Positions 35,471 to 44,300 of a DNA stretch of 64,000 nt are shown one piece after another. The position numbers were made by a program, and so were the translations under genes. The number at the start of each line of letters is the position of its first letter. Positions within the stretch are counted from its first letter, which is position 1. The notes under the pieces are model-generated. The model was not told the origin of the DNA. It saw only the letters and a program-made list of their open reading frames with translations, and did not search any database. Location: the NCBI GenBank assembly GCA_020048055.1, contig JAIFNA010000012.1, forward strand, positions 1 to 64,000, read 5' to 3'. Source of the DNA: Arcobacter sp. Lineage in GTDB: Bacteria; Campylobacterota; Campylobacteria; Campylobacterales; Arcobacteraceae.

Positions 35471-36856
35471 ATGATAAAAAAAAGTATATTTCGAGAATAT
35501 GATATAAGAGGAATAGTGGGTGATGAACTAAATGAGCAAAGTATAAAACTACTTGGGTATTTTTTTGGGCAAGAGGTTGTTAAAAAAACTGTAAAAAATC
35601 CTTTTGTGGTGGTTGGATATGATGCAAGAACTCATTCACCTGAACTTTTTGGCTACCTTACAAGTGGTTTAAATATGGCTGGTTGTACGGTACTTGGGAT
35701 GGGGATGGTTGCTACTGGGGTAAATTATTTTGCTTCTTATCAAGAGTTCGATGGGAAAATTCCAAATGCAAGTGTGATGATAACTGGAAGTCATAATCCT
35801 AGCGAATACAACGGTTTTAAGATGACGATTGACCATTTTCCATTTTTTGGAGAGGAGATTTATACACTTGGGGATACCATCATCAAAAATCAAGATTTAC
35901 AAATCCAAACCAACAATGATTTTATAACTATCGATGCTAAAAATCTCTACATTAACTATATGGTTGAAAACTTTTCACACCTCAAAGGGATGAAAGAGCG
36001 ATTTATAACGGATGGTGGAAATGGCGTGGCTGATACGGTTTTAAGTGAAATTTTAAATAAACTTGAACTAAATTTTGAGGGGCTTTATATGGAGCCAGAT
36101 GGAACTTTTCCAAATCATCATCCAGACCCAAGTGAGGAGCACAATCTCATTGATATTAAAAAAGCTCTTGGGGGGGATTTTTCTTATGGTTTTGCTTACG
36201 ATGGGGATGCTGATAGGATTGCATTTTTGACTAAAAAACATAATGTCAAAGGGGATATTATGGCGATACTTTTTGCATCAACTATGAAAAATCCGACAGT
36301 TATCGGAGAGGTAAAATGTACCCAAGTGATGTATGACACGATAAATCAAAATGGTGGAAATGCGATAATGTACAAAACAGGACATAGCAATCTCAAAGTA
36401 AAAATCAAAGAGACAAATGCCGATTTTGCAGCGGAAGTGAGTGGACATATTTTCTTTAATGATAGATATTTTGGTTTTGATGATGCGATTTATGCGACAC
36501 TGAGACTTCTTGAGCTTATCAAAAATGGGATGGATATTGATGCTTCAATTGATGCTTTACCAAAAACTTATAGCACCGAAGAGATAAAAGTTAAAACAAC
36601 TGAAGAGGAAAAATTTCCACTCATTGCAAAATTAAAAGAGCTACTTTTAAATCCACCAGCTGATTTTCCAGTTATCAAAAATATCGTAGATGTCGATGGG
36701 GTGAGGGTGATTTTTGAAAACGGCTGGGGGCTTGTAAGGGCTTCAAATACAACTCCCGTGCTTGTAACTCGGTTTGAAAGTACGGATGAATTGATGGCTA
36801 AAATTTATGAAGAGAAACTAAATCAACTTATCTTAAAAGCAAAAGAGTCTTTGTAG
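35471..36856 (+). CDS. phosphomannomutase / phosphoglucomutase
   Basis: 461 residues of the alpha-D-phosphohexomutase family (AlgC/ManB type). It interconverts hexose 1- and 6-phosphates for surface polysaccharide and sugar nucleotide synthesis. The start IFREYDIRGIVGDELNEQ, the catalytic serine in TGSHNPSEYNGFKM (about 98-111), the metal site FAYDGDADRIAF (about 240) and the sugar loop EVSGHIFFNDRYFGFDD are intact. The C-terminal phosphate loop is RASNTTPVLVTRFE. It likely regained its native position next to prfB before the island inserted (inference). Confidence 0.94.
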   Translation: MIKKSIFREYDIRGIVGDELNEQSIKLLGYFFGQEVVKKTVKNPFVVVGYDARTHSPELFGYLTSGLNMAGCTVLGMGMVATGVNYFASYQEFDGKIPNASVMITGSHNPSEYNGFKMTIDHFPFFGEEIYTLGDTIIKNQDLQIQTNNDFITIDAKNLYINYMVENFSHLKGMKERFITDGGNGVADTVLSEILNKLELNFEGLYMEPDGTFPNHHPDPSEEHNLIDIKKALGGDFSYGFAYDGDADRIAFLTKKHNVKGDIMAILFASTMKNPTVIGEVKCTQVMYDTINQNGGNAIMYKTGHSNLKVKIKETNADFAAEVSGHIFFNDRYFGFDDAIYATLRLLELIKNGMDIDASIDALPKTYSTEEIKVKTTEEEKFPLIAKLKELLLNPPADFPVIKNIVDVDGVRVIFENGWGLVRASNTTPVLVTRFESTDELMAKIYEEKLNQLILKAKESL

Positions 36857-37579
36857 ATGAAAATCCTCCTTGCTCCAGCGGAAACAAAAAGAGAAGGTGG
36901 AGAGTATCCATCTTTGAATGAGGGTAAAAATCTTTTTTTTGATAACGATGAGGTTTTGAGTATTTATGAAAGTCATCTTTTAAATAGTTCAGTTGAGGAA
37001 CTTTCCCATTGGTTTGGGATTAAAAATCTAAAAGAGTGTGAAAAATATAAAGTTTCAATTTTAGATAAACCAACAAAAAAAGCGATTGAAAGATACGATG
37101 GTGTAGCATTTGAAGCTATTGGTTATCTAAATCTTGATTCAAAATCACAACAGTTTATAGATGAAAATGTTATGATTTATTCAAATCTTTTTGGGATTTT
37201 AAAAGCTAACTCAAACATCCCTGATTATAAATTTAAACAAGGCTCAACCTTACCAAATTTAAATACAGAAAAATATTTTAAAAAAAATCTAAAAAAAAAG
37301 CTAGATGATTATTTGGGAGATGAGGTTTTAGATTTGAGTGCTGGGTATTATTTGAAATTTTATGAGCCAAGTGCAAGGGTGATTACTTACAAATTTTTAA
37401 AAGATGGAAAAGTAGTTAGTCATTTTGCAAAACATTATCGTGGTGAAGTTGTAAGGCAAATTGCCCAACATCAAATAAGTACCTTTAGTGAACTGATGAA
37501 TTGTAAATTTGAGAACCTTACACTTGTTGAGATGCAACAAAAAAAAGATGTTAAAACAATAACTCTAGCGATTGGCTAG
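36857..37579 (+). CDS. yaaA: peroxide stress protein YaaA (UPF0246)
   Basis: 240 residues. It begins KILLAPAETKREGGEYPSL and carries AIERYDGVAFEAIGYL, YSNLFGILKAN and the C-terminal FAKHYRGEVVRQIAQHQI, all typical of YaaA/UPF0246. In E. coli YaaA lowers free iron and DNA damage during peroxide stress. The start codon abuts the stop of the preceding mutase gene, so the two are coupled. It converges on the HD-GYP gene with a 2-base gap. Confidence 0.88.
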   Translation: MKILLAPAETKREGGEYPSLNEGKNLFFDNDEVLSIYESHLLNSSVEELSHWFGIKNLKECEKYKVSILDKPTKKAIERYDGVAFEAIGYLNLDSKSQQFIDENVMIYSNLFGILKANSNIPDYKFKQGSTLPNLNTEKYFKKNLKKKLDDYLGDEVLDLSAGYYLKFYEPSARVITYKFLKDGKVVSHFAKHYRGEVVRQIAQHQISTFSELMNCKFENLTLVEMQQKKDVKTITLAIG

Positions 37580-37581
37580 AG

Positions 37582-40005
37582 TTAAATTTTAACTGTTACT
37601 TCATCAATTTGTTCTGGACGCAAATTGTTTTTTGAATACTCTTCATAAATCTTTTCATCGATAAAAAATTTCACAATATTAAAATCAAGCTCATCATTTT
37701 TAGCCATTGAAACTAAAATATTTAGTGAGTGATTTAAGCTATTTGGATCTTTATAGGGTCTATCACTCGCAGTAACCGCTTCAAAAACATCTGCGACAGC
37801 TAATATTCTGTCCTCCAAACTCATAGGTAATTTCATAATCCCTTCTGCACCATAGCCACCATGTCTTCCGTCTTCTTTTGTGTAGATAGTTTTGTGGTGA
37901 GAGCCTGCTATTACTGGAATTCTGTTTAACTTTTTAGGGAATGTTAATTTGTTTAACATATCGTAACTCACAATAACATGATTGTTGATTACATCTCTCT
38001 CTTCTTGTGTAAGTGTCCCTTTTCTAACAGATAGATTGTATAGCTCATTCTTAGTTAGAAGAGTTGTTCTTTGATTATTTATTGTTAATTTTTTTAAAGC
38101 AATTTCATTAAGTCTAGCAAGATACTCATCACTCATGTATTCACTACCTTTATTTGCGAGTTTTAAAAACTTAACATCATCTTCTATTTGATTTTTTTCC
38201 TCTTCAAAATCTTCTTGTAATTTTTGTTTTTTAACATCATCTTTTGTTTCTATAAGTTGTTTTAGATACTCAATTTCTGCATCTCTTTTAAATATCTCTA
38301 ATTTTGCAACAACTGTTTCAATTCTGTCATAGATTGTTTCAAGTTTTCTAGCTTTATCTACAACATACTCTGGAGTTGTAATTTTACCAATATCGTGCAT
38401 CCAAGCGGCGATGTCAATTTGTTGTAATTCATCTTGTGTGAAGGTTTTATTTTTAAAAATACCAGTTTTATCATCATTGATTGAATGTGCTATAAGTGTT
38501 GCAATCTCAGCTACTCGGTTGATGTGTCCACCTGTATACTTTGATTTTTCACTAATTGCATCTGCAGTTGATTTGATAAAATCCATCAAAAGTTTCTCTA
38601 ATCCTTCGATAAGTCTTGTGTTTGATATAGAAACAGCAGCTTGAGAGGACATCGAAAGGATCAGCTTTTCATCATCTTTACTAAAAGAGATGATTTGATT
38701 ATCAGCTGATAATTTATTTAAAAGTTGTAATACACCAATAACTCTACCTTCATGGTTTGTCATCGGTACAACTAACATTGATTTTGTTCTATACCCAGTT
38801 CCTGCATCAAACTTTTTTGTACCTTCGAAATTGAAATCTTTTGCAAAATAAACATCTTCTATGTTAATCAATTGCTGAGATAATGCACAAAGTGCTGAAA
38901 CTTGTTCAAAGTTTTCTTTTCCATTGCTGTCATACAGTTTTAGGTTAGGCCAAGTTATTTTTCCAGATTTTCCACCCATTTTAATATTTAATGAGTCTGT
39001 TTGTACAACTGAAAATTCCAATTCTTTATCGTTGTCACTTAGTAGATAAAGTGTCCCACCATCAGCATGTGAAAGTTGTTTTGCACCTAACAGTATTTGT
39101 TCCATCAAGGCATCAAAATCTTTTTCACTTGTAAGTGCATATCCAATATCTATTAGTTGGTTTATGTGTATTTGATCAAGCTGAGTTTTTGATGGAATCT
39201 CTTTAATTGCACAAGTTTCTAGGTTTAAAAGATCACCATCATTTAGTATTCTTCCGCCTCTTAAAATATCATTGTAATTTGTTTTTATCTCATCTTTAAT
39301 CTCATTTAAAAATACAGGTTTTATATGGTTGATAAATATTTTAACATCATCTCTTTTTAGATTTTCTATTTCTTCATGCAGAAGTTTTGGAGTGAGATGC
39401 TTACTATCAAACGCTAGCTTATCTAAAATTGATGGAAATGAAATATCTATAATTAAAGATTTTATTTTTTTATTTTGATTTACTTCATTCCAAATATTTT
39501 CACATTTATAGGTATCAGATGTAAAAAATGTAGCATTCTCCCCTTTAGTGATAACATAGCCACAACTTGAATCGGTGTGCTCTGTCTTTACACTTTTTAG
39601 TTTTGTACCATTTATCTCAATCTCTTCCCCAATCTCTATAACTCTATAAATTATGCTATTATCTTTGCCCGTTGTAGTTGGAATATTTGAAAAATCTGGC
39701 CAAATATCCCAATTAAAAATATGTTTTTTAATATTATCTATACTTCCTTGAAGTCCATAAATTGTGAGAGGTTTTAGTCTGCTTTCGTAAAATATATCTA
39801 TTAGAAAAGGTATATCAACTACATGGTCCAGGTGAGTATGAGTTATAAATATATGGTTAATATTTTTTGCATCTTTATCAAGTCCAAATAATATATTTCC
39901 AGCATCAATAAGTATCTCTTCATCTACTTGAACGCATGTCATAGCTGTATTTAAAGTTTTCGCGCCATAAGCACCTAAGATTTTTATAGAGTTTTTCATA
40001 AACAT
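37582..40005 (-). CDS. metallo-beta-lactamase + GAF + HD-GYP fusion protein, putative c-di-GMP phosphodiesterase
   Basis: 807 residues; ATG 39999 (GGA six bases upstream) may be the true start instead of 40005. Domain order: an RNase Z/class II cAMP phosphodiesterase-like metallo-beta-lactamase fold with HTHLDH (about 55-60) and ITKGENATFFTSDTY (to about 270); a GAF domain (about 285-455); then HD-GYP with AWMHDIGKI (about 540), a long coiled-coil insert, and GSHHKTIYTKEDGRHGGYG...ILAVADVFEAVTASDRPY. The GYP tripeptide reads GYG. HD-GYP proteins usually cleave c-di-GMP; the N-terminal enzyme could act on another nucleotide. A -10 box lies at 40028-40033. Confidence 0.87.
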   Translation of the reverse strand: MFMKNSIKILGAYGAKTLNTAMTCVQVDEEILIDAGNILFGLDKDAKNINHIFITHTHLDHVVDIPFLIDIFYESRLKPLTIYGLQGSIDNIKKHIFNWDIWPDFSNIPTTTGKDNSIIYRVIEIGEEIEINGTKLKSVKTEHTDSSCGYVITKGENATFFTSDTYKCENIWNEVNQNKKIKSLIIDISFPSILDKLAFDSKHLTPKLLHEEIENLKRDDVKIFINHIKPVFLNEIKDEIKTNYNDILRGGRILNDGDLLNLETCAIKEIPSKTQLDQIHINQLIDIGYALTSEKDFDALMEQILLGAKQLSHADGGTLYLLSDNDKELEFSVVQTDSLNIKMGGKSGKITWPNLKLYDSNGKENFEQVSALCALSQQLINIEDVYFAKDFNFEGTKKFDAGTGYRTKSMLVVPMTNHEGRVIGVLQLLNKLSADNQIISFSKDDEKLILSMSSQAAVSISNTRLIEGLEKLLMDFIKSTADAISEKSKYTGGHINRVAEIATLIAHSINDDKTGIFKNKTFTQDELQQIDIAAWMHDIGKITTPEYVVDKARKLETIYDRIETVVAKLEIFKRDAEIEYLKQLIETKDDVKKQKLQEDFEEEKNQIEDDVKFLKLANKGSEYMSDEYLARLNEIALKKLTINNQRTTLLTKNELYNLSVRKGTLTQEERDVINNHVIVSYDMLNKLTFPKKLNRIPVIAGSHHKTIYTKEDGRHGGYGAEGIMKLPMSLEDRILAVADVFEAVTASDRPYKDPNSLNHSLNILVSMAKNDELDFNIVKFFIDEKIYEEYSKNNLRPEQIDEVTVKI

Positions 40006-40027
40006 TCCGTAAAGTTAAATTGGTTAA

Positions 40028-40033
40028 ATTATA
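40028..40033 (-). promoter_or_regulatory. -10 element for the MBL-GAF-HD-GYP gene
   Basis: TATAAT on the minus strand (plus-strand ATTATA), 22 bases before the first start codon and 28 before the second. The rest of the 242-base spacer to the RND operon is AT-rich, with a terminator-like stem at 40208-40237 and nothing else recognisable. Confidence 0.5.
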
Positions 40034-40207
40034 GCCTATCTATCTTATTTGCAGTTAAAATCTTTGTTGTCAAATTAAGCTAATAAATAACTCTCGCAAG
40101 GTTTAAAAATGTTTATGAAATAAGCAATATATCTTTAATTATTAATTCCCATATAATATTTGAGATTTTAGAATACTGATAATAAATAATTATGAGGGTT
40201 TGTTTTA

Positions 40208-40237
40208 AAATAATAGTCTAATGATTGACTATTATTT
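40208..40237. terminator. 11-bp perfect stem-loop after the RND efflux operon
   Basis: AAATAATAGTC (40208-40218) pairs perfectly with GACTATTATTT (40227-40237), loop of 8 bases. It lies 10 bases past the stop of the second permease gene. The T-rich edges are moderate; it probably ends the minus-strand operon. Confidence 0.6.
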
Positions 40238-40247
40238 ATACTTCCCA

Positions 40248-41939
40248 CTATATCGCTTTTGAATTGTCCATTAGTACGGGGATAAAGATAAGCGAAACTA
40301 TAACGGCTGCTATGGTTCCAGATATAAGTGCAACTCCAAGTCCACCAAAAACAGGATCACTCGCAAGTAGGGCTGAACCTAAAATAATTGCAATTGCTGT
40401 TAACATAATTGGTTTTGCTCTTGTTGCACTAGCCATTGCTATTGAGCGTTTTTTCTCGATATTGTGTAAAGTCATCAAACTTTTTGCAAAGTCGATTAAA
40501 AGGAGTGAATTTCTTGAACTTATCCCCATAAGTGCAATAAATCCAATTAATGAAGTCGCAGTTAGAAAGAATGTTTCAGCTGTAAAAATATTTGCTACAA
40601 AATGCCCAAAAATAACCCCAATAATAGATAAAAAACTACCTGCTAATATAATTCCACTAATTGCAAATGATTTATAGTAAATAACCAAAAGGAGGAATAT
40701 TAAAATAAGAGCAGCGATAAATGCAGCACCCAAATCTCTAAAAGTATCAAGTGTAACTTTCATCTCTCCATCCCATCTAAGTAGATATTTTTCACCTGTT
40801 AGTTTATCTTTAAGTTCAAGGTCAAACATAAATGTACTTATCCCATCAACCTTAGAAACTTCATATTTTTTCCCTAAAATCTCTATCATTTTATCTCGTG
40901 CTTCAAGAAGTGGATAAACTTGACTCACCATATCAGTTGATGCTACAACATTTGCCATAGTTTTCAAATCTTTGTGGTAAATGGTTGGGATACTTTTTGT
41001 CTCTTTAAGCTCAATCATCTCCATCAAGGGGATCATCATACCGCTACTATTCATAAGATTGACGCTACTTAGTTTATTTTTTAAGCTCTCAATACTTTTT
41101 GTTGAAATTGTTTTGCTCGGCTCATCAAGTGTAAGAAAAATATTTATTTGATTGTTGGCTTCTATTGTGTCTTTAACGGCAATTCCCATACCCTCAAATG
41201 ATAGATAGAGTATTTTATTTATATGCTCTACACTCAGCCCGCTTCTACTAATTTTCTCTTTTATCGGGATAATTTGATAGCTTTGATAGTAATCATCAGC
41301 CATAACATCAACATCTACAAGTCCACTCGTTGTTGCTAAAATATTTTTAACTTCGTTGCTTAAGGTAATAACCTTATCATTATCTTTTCCGTAAACTTCA
41401 ACAACAATGTCAGCTAAAGTAGGGGGACCAGCGGGCATCTCTACTAGTTTAATATTTGTATTTGGAACAATATTTCCGCACTCTTTGTTTAAGAGTGGTC
41501 TTAATCTTTGAGTCATAGAAAATGATTTTTCGTCTCGGTTGCTTTTATCGGTTAGGTTTACAACTATCTCTGCATACTCTTCCCCTTTTTTCATCCCACT
41601 CCCTTTTACAAGCCCAGCATAATCAAGCGGTGAACCACTCCCTAAAAATGTTTCAATATCAACAATCTCTTTTTCATTTTTTAAAATATTTGTGATACAA
41701 GTTGTAACTTTTGTTGTCTCTTCAATACTACTTTTTGTTTTGGTATCAACATAAATTGTAAATGTATTTGTACTTTTCCCTGGGAGCATTTTTGCTAAAA
41801 CCATTTTGGTTGGAAACATCATAACTGAAAGTGCCAGTAAGAGTAGGGTAACTAAAATAACAACAGTTTTTTTATATTTGCTAATTAAAATTTGATATAT
41901 AAATTTTTCAAATCTACCTTCATTGTGGTGATGTTCCAT
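40248..41939 (-). CDS. RND efflux permease, C-terminal half
   Basis: 563 residues corresponding to the second half of an AcrB-type permease. It has TM7 (about 20-42), a periplasmic porter/docking region (to about 390) and TM8-TM12 (LGAAFIAALILIFLLLVIYY ... ISGTIAAVIVSLIFIPVLMD), including LMGISSRNSLLLIDFA. The ATG directly follows the TAG of the first half in the same reading frame, with GGAGGAG six bases before that TAG, ideally spaced for reinitiation. The two halves would form one pump subunit. Substrate unknown. Confidence 0.85.
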   Translation of the reverse strand: MEHHHNEGRFEKFIYQILISKYKKTVVILVTLLLLALSVMMFPTKMVLAKMLPGKSTNTFTIYVDTKTKSSIEETTKVTTCITNILKNEKEIVDIETFLGSGSPLDYAGLVKGSGMKKGEEYAEIVVNLTDKSNRDEKSFSMTQRLRPLLNKECGNIVPNTNIKLVEMPAGPPTLADIVVEVYGKDNDKVITLSNEVKNILATTSGLVDVDVMADDYYQSYQIIPIKEKISRSGLSVEHINKILYLSFEGMGIAVKDTIEANNQINIFLTLDEPSKTISTKSIESLKNKLSSVNLMNSSGMMIPLMEMIELKETKSIPTIYHKDLKTMANVVASTDMVSQVYPLLEARDKMIEILGKKYEVSKVDGISTFMFDLELKDKLTGEKYLLRWDGEMKVTLDTFRDLGAAFIAALILIFLLLVIYYKSFAISGIILAGSFLSIIGVIFGHFVANIFTAETFFLTATSLIGFIALMGISSRNSLLLIDFAKSLMTLHNIEKKRSIAMASATRAKPIMLTAIAIILGSALLASDPVFGGLGVALISGTIAAVIVSLIFIPVLMDNSKAI

Positions 41940-43526
41940 CTATTTCTCCTCCACTTTTTTGGTGTGTTTTAATAATTTTTTACTCAAATATGGGGTAAAA
42001 ATATAAGCTATGAAAAGTGAAGCTAGAAGTGCAATTGGAACATTTAAAGGGATTGGTTTCATAAATTCACCCATCATTCCACCAACAAATGCCATTGGTA
42101 CCATAGTTAAAATTATCGCCAATGTTGCAATATTTGTTGGCGCACCAATTTCATCAGTTGCACTTACTAAAAGCTCATCCATATCTCTCTTTTCACTCCC
42201 TTTTGTATGAAGATGTCTGTGGATATTTTCAATAACAATAATAGCCGCATCAACCAAAAGCCCCAAGGAGAGTAAGAATGCAAACAATGTGATACGGTTG
42301 ATTGTTTGATCTCCTAAATACGCAACAAATAGTGTTACAGCCAAAATAGCAGGAACAGTAAAAGTCACGATTAATGATTCTTTCCAGCCTAGGAAAAATA
42401 CAAGCATTATTGCAATTATCACAATAGTAATAACCAAATGATGAACAAGCTCATTTACCGCTTCATTAGCTCTTTCACCGTAGTTTCTAGTTATTTTGTA
42501 TCCAATTCCTAGTTTTTCTAGTTCAATATTTTTTTCATCTAGTAGATTATGGACATCATTTGCTACATTTACCGCATTTGTTCCAGCTAGTTTTGCTATG
42601 GTTAGAGTTACTTGATCTAATTCTTTTATTTGGTTGTTCTCTTTTAAGATAATTTTTGCACTTTGTTTGTTTTGAAAATCAACACCTGAGCTTATTTTTG
42701 CTACATTTTTAAGATAAATTGGACTTCCAAAATATTGTGCAACTATTATATTACCTATATCTTCAGTCGTCTCGATAGCATTTTTTATTCCAAAAACTAC
42801 AAGTTGATTCTCTTTGGTTTTTGTATCAACTTGTGGAACTCTTGTGGATATACTTGTTATTCCATTTGCTATTTGTCCTAAAGATAGATTGTAAGCTTTT
42901 AGTTTTACTAAATCAACTTCAATATTAAATTGCTCCCTTTTTGCACCTTTTAATTCAGTTTTCGAGATATTATCTAAGATATTTATCTCTTTTTTGAGGT
43001 TTTCAACTGTTTGGACAAATTTGTTGTAAGAGATATTTTGATTTTTTTGATAAAAAGCTATATTTACTATTGGTATATCGATATCAATATCAAGGGGTTT
43101 AATAATAGGTTGCATAGCACTTTTTGGCAATAAATCCATATTTTGCATAACTTTATCGTAGATTTTTAGATTTGAGATTTCACGATTTTGTCCTATAAAA
43201 TACATCACATTTACAATTGCTACATTATCTGTACTTACACTGTAAATATGTTCAATTCCATTTACCTCCCTTAATTTTTGTTCAAGGGGCTCAGTTATAA
43301 GTTTTTCAATCTCTTTGCTATTTAATCCAGGTGCGGGAACTATTATGCTTCCCCCACTGATAGCAATTTGTGGGTCCTCTTCGCGTGGCATAACTTCCAG
43401 AGCAAGATAACCAATAATAAGCAAAAATGCAGCTAAAACTGAAGTTAGTGGATTGTAGATAAATTTTTTTGCTAGTTTGCCTGAGTAATCTGTTACTTTT
43501 AGAGATTCAAAGTTTTTTGATTCCAT
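41940..43526 (-). CDS. RND efflux permease, N-terminal half
   Basis: 528 residues: TM1 (about 28-47), the first periplasmic half (to about 345) and TM2-TM6, ending just after TM6 (NVPIALLASLFIAYIFTPYL). TM4 has LLVDAAIIVIENIHRH; the first aspartate of the AcrB Asp-Asp proton relay is kept and the second is Ala, as in CusA-like pumps. An in-frame TAG at 41940-41942 ends it, immediately followed by the ATG of the second half. Its start overlaps the membrane-fusion gene by one base. Confidence 0.85.
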   Translation of the reverse strand: MESKNFESLKVTDYSGKLAKKFIYNPLTSVLAAFLLIIGYLALEVMPREEDPQIAISGGSIIVPAPGLNSKEIEKLITEPLEQKLREVNGIEHIYSVSTDNVAIVNVMYFIGQNREISNLKIYDKVMQNMDLLPKSAMQPIIKPLDIDIDIPIVNIAFYQKNQNISYNKFVQTVENLKKEINILDNISKTELKGAKREQFNIEVDLVKLKAYNLSLGQIANGITSISTRVPQVDTKTKENQLVVFGIKNAIETTEDIGNIIVAQYFGSPIYLKNVAKISSGVDFQNKQSAKIILKENNQIKELDQVTLTIAKLAGTNAVNVANDVHNLLDEKNIELEKLGIGYKITRNYGERANEAVNELVHHLVITIVIIAIMLVFFLGWKESLIVTFTVPAILAVTLFVAYLGDQTINRITLFAFLLSLGLLVDAAIIVIENIHRHLHTKGSEKRDMDELLVSATDEIGAPTNIATLAIILTMVPMAFVGGMMGEFMKPIPLNVPIALLASLFIAYIFTPYLSKKLLKHTKKVEEK

Positions 43527-44290
43527 TAATTACCCTTTATAAATACTTTTGCGTACATTCCAGGGTAAACTTTAGCAGTTTTTTTAAAATTTATTTTTAC
43601 TAAAAAAGTATGTGTCATAGGGTTTGAGCTTGGAATTATTGAATCAACTTTACCAGTTGTTTTGTAGTTTAGTGATGGTATTTCAATATTTACACTACTT
43701 CCCTTTTTGATTTTGTAAAGGTCACTTTCACTTATTTCGGCTTGAAGTTTCAGGCTACTTAGGTCTGTTAAGACAAGTGCTGGCATTCCTGGGATTGCCA
43801 TCTCACCAATTTTTATCATTTTTTTTGTTATAACTCCACTATTTGGAGCTTTTATTGAAAGATATTTATATTGAGTTTTGACTTCACCCTCTTGTGATTT
43901 TGCAACTTTTACCATATCTTTTAGGTTTTGGTAGTTCATCTCAAGCTCTTCAACTTGTGCTTTTGCTACAAGCCCTTTTTCGTACAATCTTTTGTATCTT
44001 TCATAATTTCGTTCAACCGTTTGAAGTTGAGTTTGATACATTGCAACTTGGATATTCGCTTGAGTTTTTTTAGCATCCATATCTGAAGTGTCTATCTCGT
44101 AAAGTAAATCACCTTTGTTTACATAAGAGCCTTCCGTGACTTTAAGATTACTGATAAATCCCATAAATCTACTTGTGATAAATTTTTCATTGTCTGAAAT
44201 TACAGTCGCTGATAATTCGATATTATCAGCTAATAGTGATGATGTTCCTAATAATATAAGAAGTATAAATTTATTGATATGTTTTTTCAT
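43526..44290 (-). CDS. RND efflux periplasmic adaptor (membrane fusion protein)
   Basis: 254 residues, short for the family. An N-terminal secretion signal (FILLILLGTSSLLA) precedes the lipoyl half-motif (ISNLKVTEGSYVNKGDLLYEID), an alpha-helical hairpin (about 75-130), the second lipoyl half (YLSIKAPNSGVITKKMIKIG) and a beta-barrel domain. It links the inner-membrane pump to the TolC-like channel. The gene lies between tolC-like and permease genes, with a 10-base gap and a one-base overlap. Confidence 0.9.
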   Translation of the reverse strand: MKKHINKFILLILLGTSSLLADNIELSATVISDNEKFITSRFMGFISNLKVTEGSYVNKGDLLYEIDTSDMDAKKTQANIQVAMYQTQLQTVERNYERYKRLYEKGLVAKAQVEELEMNYQNLKDMVKVAKSQEGEVKTQYKYLSIKAPNSGVITKKMIKIGEMAIPGMPALVLTDLSSLKLQAEISESDLYKIKKGSSVNIEIPSLNYKTTGKVDSIIPSSNPMTHTFLVKINFKKTAKVYPGMYAKVFIKGN

Positions 44291-44300
44291 TATTTCCCTT

